64,000 bases of DNA from Chitinophaga flava (GCF_003308995.1 NZ_QFFJ01000001.1:3472001-3536000), one strand, 5' to 3'; counted from the stretch's first letter, positions 17,443 to 25,429 are shown. The notes: generated by a model not told the origin, from the letters alone. Numbers and translations are program-made.

Positions 17443-18090
17443 ATGTTGAACCAGAAAGTAGCTGATCTGAGAAAAGACTATAAGCTGGCCTCCCTGGATG
17501 AGAGTGATGTAGCGCCTGGTCCTCTGCAGCAATTCGAAAGATGGTGGCAGGATGCTCTTTCCAGCGAGATAGATGAACCTAATGCCATGACACTGGCTAC
17601 CAGTACCCCGGATGGCCGTCCTTCAGCCCGTATTGTATTGTTGAAGGGTTTTAATGAAGAAGGGTTTATGTTTTTCACTAACTATGAAAGCCGTAAAGGT
17701 CACGAGCTGGCAGAGAATCCTCGGGTGACGCTGCTGTTTTTCTGGCGTGAACTGGAGCGGCAGGTACGTATAGAGGGTACCGTTACCAAAGCTGCTGCGG
17801 CCGTCAGCAATGAGTATTACAACAGCCGTCCGCTGGGCAGTAGGATAGGAGCTATCGCTTCGCCGCAAAGCAAGGTGATTTCCGGCCGTACTTTCCTGGA
17901 AGAGCAGGTAGCGCAGGTAGCCGCAAAATGTGAACAGGAAGCGCCTCAAAGGCCCGATTACTGGGGTGGATATGTTGTGAAGCCGGAAGTGATAGAATTC
18001 TGGCAGGGAAGAAGCAGCCGCTTACACGACCGTATTTTGTATACCCTTACTGCAGATGGCAGCTGGAAGATAGAAAGACTGGCACCATAA
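17443..18090 (+). CDS. pdxH: Pyridoxamine 5'-phosphate oxidase
   Basis: 215 residues from the ATG at 17443. The FMN-binding split-barrel is clear: EPNAMTLATSTPDGRPSARIVLLKGF, FFTNYESRKGHELAENP, LFFWRELERQVRIEGTV, SRIGAIASPQS and the C-terminal EFWQGRSSRLHDR and WKIERLAP signatures. The enzyme makes pyridoxal 5'-phosphate, the cofactor used by, for example, the kbl product in this window. Confidence 0.97.
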   Translation: MLNQKVADLRKDYKLASLDESDVAPGPLQQFERWWQDALSSEIDEPNAMTLATSTPDGRPSARIVLLKGFNEEGFMFFTNYESRKGHELAENPRVTLLFFWRELERQVRIEGTVTKAAAAVSNEYYNSRPLGSRIGAIASPQSKVISGRTFLEEQVAQVAAKCEQEAPQRPDYWGGYVVKPEVIEFWQGRSSRLHDRILYTLTADGSWKIERLAP

Positions 18091-18170
18091 CCAGTGAAGA
18101 TAGTATGGAGGGATTTGGTGATGGATATGTATTACAATATTACATTTCCAATCATCAAATCCCTTTATCA

Positions 18171-18296
18171 TTAAGCTTTGTTCTCAGCTTTAGGAGCCGC
18201 TGCAGCAGCAGATTTCCTGGTTCTTGCTGGTCTAACTTTACCGAAAGATTTGCTGAAGATTTTACCTTTTTTGGTTTTAATATCTCCTCTACCCAT
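18171..18296 (-). CDS. 30S ribosomal protein THX
   Basis: Only 41 residues. It starts MGRGDIKTKKGKIFSKSFGK, the hallmark of the small bacterial Thx/bTHX family, and continues VRPARTRKS before an Ala-rich, Lys-rich tail. THX binds the head of the small subunit and stabilizes 16S rRNA; Bacteroidota usually have one copy. It lies downstream of the HU gene on the same strand but beyond a terminator, so it is probably separately transcribed. Confidence 0.9.
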   Translation of the reverse strand: MGRGDIKTKKGKIFSKSFGKVRPARTRKSAAAAAPKAENKA

Positions 18297-18391
18297 AACA
18301 AATAATTTGAAATTTGTGGTTTTGTAAAATGATGTTATCAGGCTGCAAAATACGCCAATTCGCTTAAATAGTCTACAGCCTGGCTTTTATA

Positions 18392-18427
18392 TAAAAAAAA
18401 AGCAAGAAACATGATTGTTCCTTGCTT
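18392..18427 (-). terminator. Terminator of the HU gene
   Basis: On the minus strand the stem AAGCAAGGAAC / GTTTCTTGCTT (one mismatch) is followed by a run of T. It starts about 20 bases after the HU stop codon. Confidence 0.85.
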
Positions 18428-18447
18428 GAATAAGTTGTGCTAACTGA

Positions 18448-18717
18448 TTAGAGCTTGTCGGATAAAGCTTTACCAGCTTTGAATTTAGCAACTTTTTTAG
18501 CTTTGATCTTGATGATCTGGCCAGTCTGTGGGTTTCTACCGTTACGTGCAGCACGTTTAGAAACGGAGAAAGTACCAAAACCAACTAAAGTTACTTTGCC
18601 ACCTTTTTTCAGGGTGTCAGCAACAGCTTTGGTGAAAGAATCCAGCGCTTCGTTAGCTTGGGTTTTAGTGATACCTGCGTCTTTAGCAAGCTTGTCGATT
18701 AATTCGGCTTTGTTCAT
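18448..18717 (-). CDS. HU family DNA-binding protein
   Basis: 89 residues, the classic HU length. It starts MNKAELIDKLAKDAGITKTQA and contains VTLVGFGTFSVSKRAARNGRNPQTGQ, the DNA-bending arm with the conserved Arg-Asn-Pro tip. It compacts and bends DNA. The promoter is the best Bacteroidota-type promoter in the window. Confidence 0.97.
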   Translation of the reverse strand: MNKAELIDKLAKDAGITKTQANEALDSFTKAVADTLKKGGKVTLVGFGTFSVSKRAARNGRNPQTGQIIKIKAKKVAKFKAGKALSDKL

Positions 18718-18758
18718 AGTTAGTAAGATTTAACTAGTGAAAAAATGTTTGATGTGAG

Positions 18759-18789
18759 CAAATATAGCGCGTTTTATCAGATTACCAAA
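18759..18789 (-). promoter_or_regulatory. Perfect Bacteroidota promoter of the HU gene
   Basis: On the minus strand: TTTG (18786-18789), a 19-base spacer, then TATATTTG (18759-18766). This is the -33/-7 architecture recognised by the Bacteroidota primary sigma factor. It gives a leader of about 35 bases to the HU ATG at 18717. Confidence 0.88.
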
Positions 18790-19033
18790 TTTTTTACAAC
18801 TTTTTTATAGAAAATTTTATCGGCTGAAAAAGGCTACTGGTAACGGTTACAGCTGATTGGGGTCCTGAGTGCTAAAGGATGAAACTTTAGCAGCTTTCTA
18901 CAGAACTGTGGCCCATAGCAACTTTCCCGGCTTTTTATCATTAAACGCAGGTTCATTTCAAGTATTGTACCAAAGTCCGGACACCTTGAAAATAGTGAAT
19001 TTCCTGTGGATAAATTTAATTGTTAAGCATCAA

Positions 19034-19336
19034 TTAAATGCTCTCCATAACGGTGTGAAAGGCGATAAAACGGTCACCGAAAAGGTCGTAACCCCTTTGC
19101 CGCAGGGTATTTGCCTGCACTGCCTGAAAGGTTTGGTAGTGCTCCAGACTATCGGTGAAGAACTGTGTAACGTAAGTTGGTCCTTCTGAATCGTCCTGCT
19201 CCAGCAACCGGCAGATACGGGAATCGCTGAAAAGACCGGTGCTCAATACTGCAGGAATATGCTCTTCCTGCATCCATTGTAGCCACTGTAGATGCACATC
19301 TGTGGCTACTTTTGTTGTAACATTATAAATGATCAT
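19034..19336 (-). CDS. DUF4286 family protein
   Basis: 100 residues, starting MIIYNVTTKV and containing WLQWMQEEHIPAVLSTGLF and YVTQFFTDSLEHYQTFQAVQ. This is the ferredoxin-like dimeric alpha/beta-barrel pattern of the DUF4286 family, common in Bacteroidota and of unknown function. It is 50 bases upstream of the exonuclease III gene... the two share a strand, with exonuclease III upstream, so they may be co-transcribed. Confidence 0.85.
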   Translation of the reverse strand: MIIYNVTTKVATDVHLQWLQWMQEEHIPAVLSTGLFSDSRICRLLEQDDSEGPTYVTQFFTDSLEHYQTFQAVQANTLRQRGYDLFGDRFIAFHTVMESI

Positions 19337-19385
19337 GGTATATCTCTCAATAAAAAATCCATCTGTCTGAATGAGCTAAAACCGC

Positions 19386-20150
19386 TTATAACGCCAGTTC
19401 CAGGAATACCGGACAATGGTCGGAGTGTTTTACTTCCTGGTAAATAGTCGCGTGTTTCAGCTTTTCCTTCAAGGGAGCTGTAACGTTGATGTAGTCTATG
19501 CGCCAGCCTTTGTTATTGTTCCGGGCGTTGGCACGGAAGCTCCACCAGCTGTACTGGTGCGGGTTTGGATTAAACTGCCGGAAGGAATCCACAAAACCGC
19601 TTTCGAAGAAACGGTCCATCCAGGCCCTTTCTTCTGGTAAAAAGCCGGTTGAGTTTTTGTTGCTCACCGGATCATGTATGTCGATAGGCTTGTGACAAAT
19701 GTTGTAATCCCCGCACAGCACCAGGTTGGGCCGTGTTTTCTTCAGCTCATCAAGATGTTCAAAAAACTCATCCAGCCACTGATATTTATAGGTCTGCCGT
19801 TCATCGCCGCTGGTACCGGAAGGGAAGTAGGTATTGATCAGGGTCAGATTACCGAAATCAAGGCGGATAAAACGTCCTTCTGCATCGCTCTGGACATGAC
19901 CACTACCATAGTGTACCTGATCGGGTTTTATGCGGGTAAGAACCGCAACACCGCTGTAACCTTTTTTCTGGGCGGGAAACCAGTAATGTTCATAACCCAG
20001 CTCTTCAAACTTTTTGAAGTCCACGTTGTCCTGGTGGGCTTTGATTTCCTGGAGGCAAACGACATCAGCAGGGTCTGTTTGCAGCCATTCTGTAAAACCT
20101 TTAGTCATAGCCGAACGGAGGCCATTCACATTGTAGGATATGATTCTCAT
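19386..20150 (-). CDS. xth: Exodeoxyribonuclease III
   Basis: 254 residues of the AP-endonuclease/EEP fold: ISYNVNGLRSA at the start, VVCLQEIKAH with the metal-binding Glu, YSGVAVLTR, the LCGDYNICHKPIDIH segment and WRIDYINVT, and the terminal SDHCPV with catalytic Asp-His. The enzyme cuts DNA at abasic sites and trims 3' ends in base excision repair. Confidence 0.96.
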   Translation of the reverse strand: MRIISYNVNGLRSAMTKGFTEWLQTDPADVVCLQEIKAHQDNVDFKKFEELGYEHYWFPAQKKGYSGVAVLTRIKPDQVHYGSGHVQSDAEGRFIRLDFGNLTLINTYFPSGTSGDERQTYKYQWLDEFFEHLDELKKTRPNLVLCGDYNICHKPIDIHDPVSNKNSTGFLPEERAWMDRFFESGFVDSFRQFNPNPHQYSWWSFRANARNNNKGWRIDYINVTAPLKEKLKHATIYQEVKHSDHCPVFLELAL

Positions 20151-20179
20151 GTTGAAGATGTTTAAAGGGAATTACGAAT

Positions 20180-20206
20180 TTGGGCGAAGATCTGCTCTTC
20201 GCCCAA
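20180..20206 (-). terminator. Hairpin between metH and exonuclease III genes
   Basis: Perfect 11-bp stem TTGGGCGAAGA / TCTTCGCCCAA with a 5-base loop. The T-tract on the minus strand is weak (AATTCG), so it may be an inefficient terminator for the metH transcript. Confidence 0.6.
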
Positions 20207-20236
20207 GTCCATAATGTGTTATCTGCAATTGATTAA

Positions 20237-23011
20237 TTATATGTCATATTCCAGGTTGGGACGCAGCCACTTCTCTGCTTCCTCTACACTCCAGCCTTTA
20301 CGGTCGGCGTAGTCGGTCACCTGGTCTTTTTCAATTTTACCGAGGCCGAAATATTTTGCCTCAGGGTTGGCAAAATACCATCCACTTACGCTGGCGGCAG
20401 GATACATAGCCAGAGATTCTGTGAGGGTGATGCCGGTGTTTTTGGTGGCATCGAGGAGCTCAAACAGCTTGTATTTCTCTGTATGCTCCGGACAGGCAGG
20501 GTAGCCTGGTGCCGGCCTGATACCGGCGTATTCTTCCCGGATCAGGGCTTCATTGCTCAGGTGCTCTTCGCTGGCATATCCCCAGAACTCTTTACGTACG
20601 CGCTCGTGCATCAGTTCTGTAAAAGCTTCTGCCAGCCTGTCTGCCAGCGCTTTCAGCATAATGCTGTTATAATCGTCGTGTTCTTCCTTGAATTTCTCCA
20701 ACCATTTTTCGATGCCGATACCCGCTGTAACAGCGAATCCGCCGATATAATCTGTTTTACCGGCAGATGCAGGGGCAATGTAATCGGCAAGGGATTGGTT
20801 GGGCTGTCCGGGCGCTTTTTTGATCTGCTGCCGGAGGAACTCCAGTTTTACTGGTGCTATCTCCGCCTGCTCCGGCGACACCTGGATGGTATCGGGGGCA
20901 ACGCTGTTGGCAGGATAAATACCGATGACAGCTTTGGCGCCCAGCCATTTTTCGCGGATCACCCGGTCCAGCAGTTCACGGGCATCTTTGTAAAGCCGGG
21001 TGGCTTCCTGGCCTACTACTTCGTCGGTCAGGATCTGCGGGAATTTACCATGCAGTTCCCAGGCGATGAAGAACGGCTGCCAGTCAATGTATTGGGCGAT
21101 CTCTGCGAGATCGTAGTCTTCGAAGGTTTTGATGCCGGTAAACCGGGGCTTCACCGGAGTGAAAGCATCCCAATTGATGGCTGCTTTATTTTGCTGTGCT
21201 GCTGCAAATGGAAGGTACTGCTTAACGGGTTTTTTGTTTCTGAAAGACTCGTTCAGTTTTGTATACTCTTCCTGTATGGTGGCCAGGAAGTCTTTTTTCA
21301 GGGCCTTGTTGAGCAGACTGCCGGTTACGGTCACGCTGCGGGAAGCATCGAGTACGTGTACTACTCCATGTGCATACTCCTGTGCGATCTTCACCGCGGT
21401 ATGGGTACGGGAGGTAGTGGCTCCGCCGATGATCAGCGGGATATCGAAGTCCTGCCTTTTCAGTTCACGGGCTACATGCACCATTTCGTCCAGGCTGGGG
21501 GTGATCAGGCCGCTGAGGCCGATGATATCTACCTTTTCCTGGCGGGCAGCCTGCAGGATTTTTTCTGCAGGCACCATTACACCGAGGTCAATGATTTCAT
21601 ATCCGTTACAGGCCAGTACTACACCAACGATGTTCTTACCGATATCGTGTACATCCCCTTTTACAGTGGCCAGCAGGATTCTGCCGGCAGACTTGATTTC
21701 TCCGCCATTGACAGCCTGGTTGCGCAGCTTCTCTTCTTCGATAAAAGGAGTGAGAACGGCTACGGATTTTTTCATTACACGGGCGCTTTTCACCACCTGT
21801 GGCAGGAACATTTTTCCACTGCCAAACAGATCACCTACTATATTCATACCGTCCATCAGTGGTCCTTCTATCACGTCCAGCGGACGGGGATATTTCTGAC
21901 GGGCTTCTTCTGTATCGGCTTCAATATAATCGGTGATACCATTTACCAGTGCGTGGCTCAGTCTTTCTTCCACAGAGCCCAGGCGCCAGGTTTCATCCTT
22001 CTCTATCACTTTGCCTTTTGCCTTTACAGTGTCGGCAAACTGGATCAGTCTTTCGGTAGCATCTTCTCTTCTGTTTAGTATGGCGTCCTCACAAAGATCG
22101 CGCAGTTGTGGTTCGATGTCATCATATATCTGCAGCATACCGGCATTAACGATGCCCATGTCCATACCAGCTTTGATGGCATGGTACAGGAACACGGAGT
22201 GCATGGCCTCCCGCACGGTTTCGTTGCCACGGAAAGAGAAGGAAACGTTGCTGACACCACCACTTATTTTTGCCAGTGGCATCAGTTCTTTAATACGACG
22301 GGTAGCGTTGATAAACTCTACTGCGTAGTTATTGTGTTCTTCGATACCGGTGGCGATAGCGAAGATATTAGGATCGAAGATGATGTCCTGCGGATCATAG
22401 CCTACTACTTGTGTCAGTATTTTATAGGCTCTGTGGCTGAAGCTGACCCTTTTTTCTTCGGTGTCGGCCTGGCCATGTTCATCGAAGGCCATTACTACCA
22501 CTGCAGCGCCATAGCTTTTACAGATATGGGCCTGCTCAATGAATTTGGCTTCTCCTTCCTTGAGGCTGATGGAGTTGACCACACATTTACCCTGTACGCA
22601 TTTCAGGCCGGCTTCAATAACACTGAACTTACTGGAGTCGATCATGATGGGAATACGGGAGATATCTGGTTCTGCGGCCAGTAACTTAAGGAAGGTAGAC
22701 ATGGCGGCTTCTCCGTCCAGGAGGGCGTCGTCCATGTTTACGTCCAGGATCTGGGCGCCGTTTTCCACCTGCTGGCGGGCTACAGATAATGCTTCTTCAT
22801 AAAGTCCTTCCCGTATCAGCCGGGCAAATTTTTTGGAACCGGTAACGTTGGTACGTTCCCCAACGTTGATAAAATTTGTTTCAGGCCTTACCACCAGCGG
22901 TTCGAGGCCGCTTAAGCGCATAAAAGGCCTGATTACCCTTGAAGGGGCTATATCGGTGTCTGTGATCATTACTTCGTTAGTCGTATTGGAGTGTATACTT
23001 GTAGCGCTCAT
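20237..23011 (-). CDS. metH: Methionine synthase, folate/cobalamin/activation part
   Basis: 924 residues that match MetH without its homocysteine domain. The pterin-binding (methyltetrahydrofolate) domain occupies about 40-310 (NFINVGERTNVTGSKKF, ILDVNMDDALLD, IMIDSSKFSVIEAGLK). The cobalamin cap and Rossmann domains occupy about 340-590, with the cobalt-ligand motif DVHDIGKN at 453-460 (His455). The AdoMet activation domain is at the end (GIRPAPGYPACPEHTEK, SGWYFANPEAKYFGLGKI). Together with the gene 42 bases upstream it makes a full two-subunit MetH that transfers a methyl group from methyltetrahydrofolate through B12 to homocysteine. Confidence 0.95.
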   Translation of the reverse strand: MSATSIHSNTTNEVMITDTDIAPSRVIRPFMRLSGLEPLVVRPETNFINVGERTNVTGSKKFARLIREGLYEEALSVARQQVENGAQILDVNMDDALLDGEAAMSTFLKLLAAEPDISRIPIMIDSSKFSVIEAGLKCVQGKCVVNSISLKEGEAKFIEQAHICKSYGAAVVVMAFDEHGQADTEEKRVSFSHRAYKILTQVVGYDPQDIIFDPNIFAIATGIEEHNNYAVEFINATRRIKELMPLAKISGGVSNVSFSFRGNETVREAMHSVFLYHAIKAGMDMGIVNAGMLQIYDDIEPQLRDLCEDAILNRREDATERLIQFADTVKAKGKVIEKDETWRLGSVEERLSHALVNGITDYIEADTEEARQKYPRPLDVIEGPLMDGMNIVGDLFGSGKMFLPQVVKSARVMKKSVAVLTPFIEEEKLRNQAVNGGEIKSAGRILLATVKGDVHDIGKNIVGVVLACNGYEIIDLGVMVPAEKILQAARQEKVDIIGLSGLITPSLDEMVHVARELKRQDFDIPLIIGGATTSRTHTAVKIAQEYAHGVVHVLDASRSVTVTGSLLNKALKKDFLATIQEEYTKLNESFRNKKPVKQYLPFAAAQQNKAAINWDAFTPVKPRFTGIKTFEDYDLAEIAQYIDWQPFFIAWELHGKFPQILTDEVVGQEATRLYKDARELLDRVIREKWLGAKAVIGIYPANSVAPDTIQVSPEQAEIAPVKLEFLRQQIKKAPGQPNQSLADYIAPASAGKTDYIGGFAVTAGIGIEKWLEKFKEEHDDYNSIMLKALADRLAEAFTELMHERVRKEFWGYASEEHLSNEALIREEYAGIRPAPGYPACPEHTEKYKLFELLDATKNTGITLTESLAMYPAASVSGWYFANPEAKYFGLGKIEKDQVTDYADRKGWSVEEAEKWLRPNLEYDI

Positions 23012-23053
23012 GGTTGCAAATACTCGTGTTTACATGAAAACCTGTGTGTCCGT

Positions 23054-24070
23054 TTATGCCAGAGAGTCTATCAGTTCCGGCTTGCGACGGGGCTGGATAT
23101 GTTTTACGTGTTCGGCAATATGGCGGATGTGGTCTGGTGTAGTACCACAGCAACCTCCTACAATATTCACAAAGCCAGAGGAGGCGAAGTCTTCAATAAT
23201 GCAGGCAGTGTCTTCCGGCTCTTCATCATATTCACCGAAGGCGTTAGGCAGGCCGGCGTTGGGGTAACAGCTAACATAACAGCTGGCTATGTTAGACAGT
23301 TCCTCTACATACGGGCGCATCTGTTGTCCGCCGAGGGCGCAGTTGAGGCCTATAGAGAAGGGGTTGGCATGCATCACAGAGATATAAAAAGCTTCCAGTG
23401 TCTGACCACTCAGGGTTCTGCCGGAGGCGTCCGTAATGGTGCCGGAGATCATAACCGGCACTTCCGGCTTGCCGGATTCCCGGAAATACTTTTTAATAGC
23501 ATAGATGGCCGCTTTACAGTTGAGCGTATCGAAAATGGTTTCGATGAGCAGAATGTCTACACCACCATCACTCAGACCCCTGATTTGTTCTTCGTAGGCT
23601 TCAGCCACTTCGTCGAAAGTAACAGAGCGGAAGCCGGGATTGTTCACATCCGGAGAGAGGGATAGCGTTTTATTTAACGGGCCGATGGCGCCAGCTACAA
23701 ATCTGGGTTTGTCGGGATTTTTGGCTGTATATTCAGCAGCAGCTTTTTTAGCGATGCTGGCTGCAGCCACATTCAGCTCATAGGCCAGTTCCTGCATGTC
23801 ATAATCGGCCATGGCAATGGAAGTGCTGCTGAAAGTATTGGTCTCAATAATATCAGCTCCTGCTTCGAGATATTCCTTGTGAATGGCTTCTATGATCTGT
23901 GGCTGGGTGAGATTAAGCAGGTCGTTGTTGCCTTTGAGATCACTGTGGTAATTGGCAAAACGAGGGCCTCTGTAGTCTTCTTCCTGGAGTTTGTACCGCT
24001 GGATCATGGTGCCCATGGCACCGTCAATGATGAGCACACGCTCATTAGCGCAGTCTTGTAAAGATTTCAT
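23054..24070 (-). CDS. metH: Methionine synthase, homocysteine-binding part
   Basis: 338 residues equal to the N-terminal barrel of MetH: LIIDGAMGTMIQRYKLQEEDYRG, ADIIETNTFSSTSIAMADY, the Zn-binding Cys in IGLNCALGG and the Cys pair in IVGGCCGTTPDHIR. It binds zinc-activated homocysteine. In most bacteria this is fused to the folate and cobalamin domains; here it is a separate gene 42 bases before the larger part, so the two are surely co-transcribed and act as one enzyme. I found no cobalamin or SAM riboswitch in the leader. Confidence 0.94.
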   Translation of the reverse strand: MKSLQDCANERVLIIDGAMGTMIQRYKLQEEDYRGPRFANYHSDLKGNNDLLNLTQPQIIEAIHKEYLEAGADIIETNTFSSTSIAMADYDMQELAYELNVAAASIAKKAAAEYTAKNPDKPRFVAGAIGPLNKTLSLSPDVNNPGFRSVTFDEVAEAYEEQIRGLSDGGVDILLIETIFDTLNCKAAIYAIKKYFRESGKPEVPVMISGTITDASGRTLSGQTLEAFYISVMHANPFSIGLNCALGGQQMRPYVEELSNIASCYVSCYPNAGLPNAFGEYDEEPEDTACIIEDFASSGFVNIVGGCCGTTPDHIRHIAEHVKHIQPRRKPELIDSLA

Positions 24071-24246
24071 GTTTGTAAGATGTTTATTAGTTGCTGTTTT
24101 AGGTTGTAACAGGGTCGAACAATAAACAAATCCACCCCCGTATATCCCGTAAAGATAAGCTATTTTAATATCTTAAAACGCTTATTTGTCTGTGCTGGCC
24201 TGGTTGCCCTAATCTTTAATCATCATGTTATATTATATGTCTTTTG

Positions 24247-24263
24247 TATAGATTTTGTCTATA
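24247..24263. promoter_or_regulatory. Small palindrome upstream of the Cys-rich peptide unit
   Basis: TATAGA-TTTTG-TCTATA, a perfect 6-bp inverted repeat just upstream of the -33 box of the promoter at 24276-24308. Its TCTATA half is echoed in the direct repeats inside that promoter, so it may be part of one operator. Confidence 0.45.
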
Positions 24264-24275
24264 TCATAATTTTTA

Positions 24276-24308
24276 TTTGGTGAAAGTCTATAAAGTCTAC
24301 TATATTTG
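24276..24308 (+). promoter_or_regulatory. Promoter of the Cys/Met-rich peptide unit with internal direct repeat
   Basis: TTTG (24276-24279), 21-base spacer, TATATTTG (24301-24308): a good Bacteroidota promoter. The spacer carries a tandem 9-base direct repeat, AAAGTCTAT then AAAGTCTAC (24283-24300), which looks like a regulator site between the two promoter boxes. AAAGTCTA occurs again at 24429-24436, after the first small ORF. Confidence 0.65.
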
Positions 24309-24327
24309 TAGGGTAATAGAAAACACA

Positions 24328-24417
24328 ATGCAACAAAGAAACCTGAATATGATGTTGAACCCGGCCATGGCACCCTGCCAGCCCTATGCCTGTTGTCCTT
24401 CGGGGTGCTGCTGTTAA
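24328..24417 (+). CDS. Cys/Met-rich 29-residue peptide (leader peptide or metal-binding microprotein)
   Basis: ATG at 24328, about 12 bases after the expected transcription start, and TAA at 24415. The peptide has 29 residues with Met at 1, 8, 9, 14 and Cys at 17, 22, 23, 27, 28, 29; ten residues contain sulfur. It ends ACCPSGCCC directly before the stop. A run of Cys codons before the stop of a short first ORF is typical of leader peptides that sense cysteine supply; the same composition could bind metal or be a precursor peptide. I recognise no family. The divergent neighbour is the two-gene methionine synthase, and a 70-residue ORF follows after 67 bases. Confidence 0.55.
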   Translation: MQQRNLNMMLNPAMAPCQPYACCPSGCCC

Positions 24418-24484
24418 GGCAGAAAAAGTCTATCATTAAAAGTTCTTCCCGGTTTTTATTACAACTAAACAAAGTTTTTTCGTC

Positions 24485-24697
24485 ATGACGATAGCAGAAC
24501 ATATCCATGCGCTCAGGAAGCACCTGGCTGGTCTGGGACTGCAACCAGTTCCGGAAGTGAATGATGGGAGTGAGCCGACAGTGTTCAGGATATCCTTCCT
24601 GAATCAGCACGAAATGCAGCGTTGGAAGGAGCGGCAGAAACAATCAGAAACCAATCATACAATATTTCAGGGTACGCCTGAAAAAAACGTACCCTAA
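24485..24697 (+). CDS. Small protein of unknown function (70 residues)
   Basis: It starts MTIAEHIHALRKHLAGLGL, then has VFRISFLNQHEMQRWKERQK and a polar end. The composition is that of a real, helical, soluble protein, and it lacks Cys. The start codon lies in a perfect palindrome CGTCATGACG (24481-24490). It is the second ORF of the unit that starts with the Cys/Met-rich peptide, and a strong terminator follows 36 bases after its stop. The opposite-strand ORF over the same bases has poorer composition. No family recognised. Confidence 0.5.
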   Translation: MTIAEHIHALRKHLAGLGLQPVPEVNDGSEPTVFRISFLNQHEMQRWKERQKQSETNHTIFQGTPEKNVP

Positions 24698-24733
24698 CCT
24701 TTTTCATAACGTGGAATTACAGGTTAAACGAAG

Positions 24734-24766
24734 ACGGGCGTTATTCAACGCCCGTATTTTATTTTT
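24734..24766 (+). terminator. Terminator of the small-peptide unit
   Basis: Stem ACGGGCGTT / AACGCCCGT, loop ATTC, followed by ATTTTATTTTT. A second small hairpin, CGGGGA/TCCCCG, is at 24770-24787 near the recR stop. Confidence 0.85.
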
Positions 24767-24799
24767 ATCCGGGGAGAGATTCCCCGCCGCATTATTGAT

Positions 24800-25417
24800 T
24801 TATTGTTTGACGTAACTGTCTAAAGGCAGCCTGTTAGAGATAGACCTGGCCAGCGTCATCTCATCGGCATATTCCAGCTCTCCACCAAATGCAATACCAC
24901 GGGCTATCGTGGTAATCTTCACCGGAAAATCCTTCAGTTTTTTAGAGAGGAAATAAATGGTAGTGTCTCCTTCAATAGTGGGGCTGAGTGCCATAATCAC
25001 CTCTTCCACCCCCTGGTGCTGCACTCTTTCCACCAGCGACTGGATATTCAACTGTTCCGGACCAACACCGTCAATAGGGGAGATAATACCGCCCAACACA
25101 TGATACAGGCCATTAAACTGCTGGGTATTTTCAATCGCCATCACATCACGGATACTTTCCACCAGACATACCACATGCCGCTGCCGGGAATGGCTGCTGC
25201 AGATGCCACATATTTCCTCATCGGAAACATTATGACATACCTTGCAAAACCGGATCTGTTGCCGCATACGGGCGATCGCCTCCCCAAACTGCTGTACCTG
25301 TACTGTCTCCTGTTTCAACAGGTGCAATACCAGGCGCAGGGCTGTTTTTTTACCGATGCCCGGCAGCTTGGCGAATTCATTAACTGCATTTTCAATCAGC
25401 GCGGAGGAAAATACCAT
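24800..25417 (-). CDS. recR: Recombination protein RecR
   Basis: 205 residues. A helix-hairpin-helix (FAKLPGIGKKTALRLVLHLL) leads to a zinc finger of Cys58, 61, 70 and 73 (FCKVCHNVSDEEICGIC), then a Toprim domain (VCLVESIRDVMAIENT, YHVLGG) and a C-terminal EYADEMTLARSISNR segment. RecR works with RecO to load RecA on gapped DNA. Confidence 0.97.
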   Translation of the reverse strand: MVFSSALIENAVNEFAKLPGIGKKTALRLVLHLLKQETVQVQQFGEAIARMRQQIRFCKVCHNVSDEEICGICSSHSRQRHVVCLVESIRDVMAIENTQQFNGLYHVLGGIISPIDGVGPEQLNIQSLVERVQHQGVEEVIMALSPTIEGDTTIYFLSKKLKDFPVKITTIARGIAFGGELEYADEMTLARSISNRLPLDSYVKQ

Positions 25418-25421
25418 GTTG

Positions 25422-25429
25422 CAAAGTTA
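25422..25429 (-). promoter_or_regulatory. -7 box TAACTTTG abutting the recR start
   Basis: On the minus strand TAACTTTG is followed by only four bases before the recR ATG. If this is the promoter, the transcript would be leaderless. An upstream -33 element is not evident. Confidence 0.5.

Noticed and set aside
20483..22078. 531-codon ORF on the plus strand opposite metH
   Set aside because: Antisense shadow of the MetH gene with unnatural Cys/Phe-rich composition.
24071..24240. Possible cobalamin or SAM riboswitch before metH
   Set aside because: Neither the B12-box core nor SAM-type helices can be found; only a weak ATAAGC/GCTTAT stem is present.
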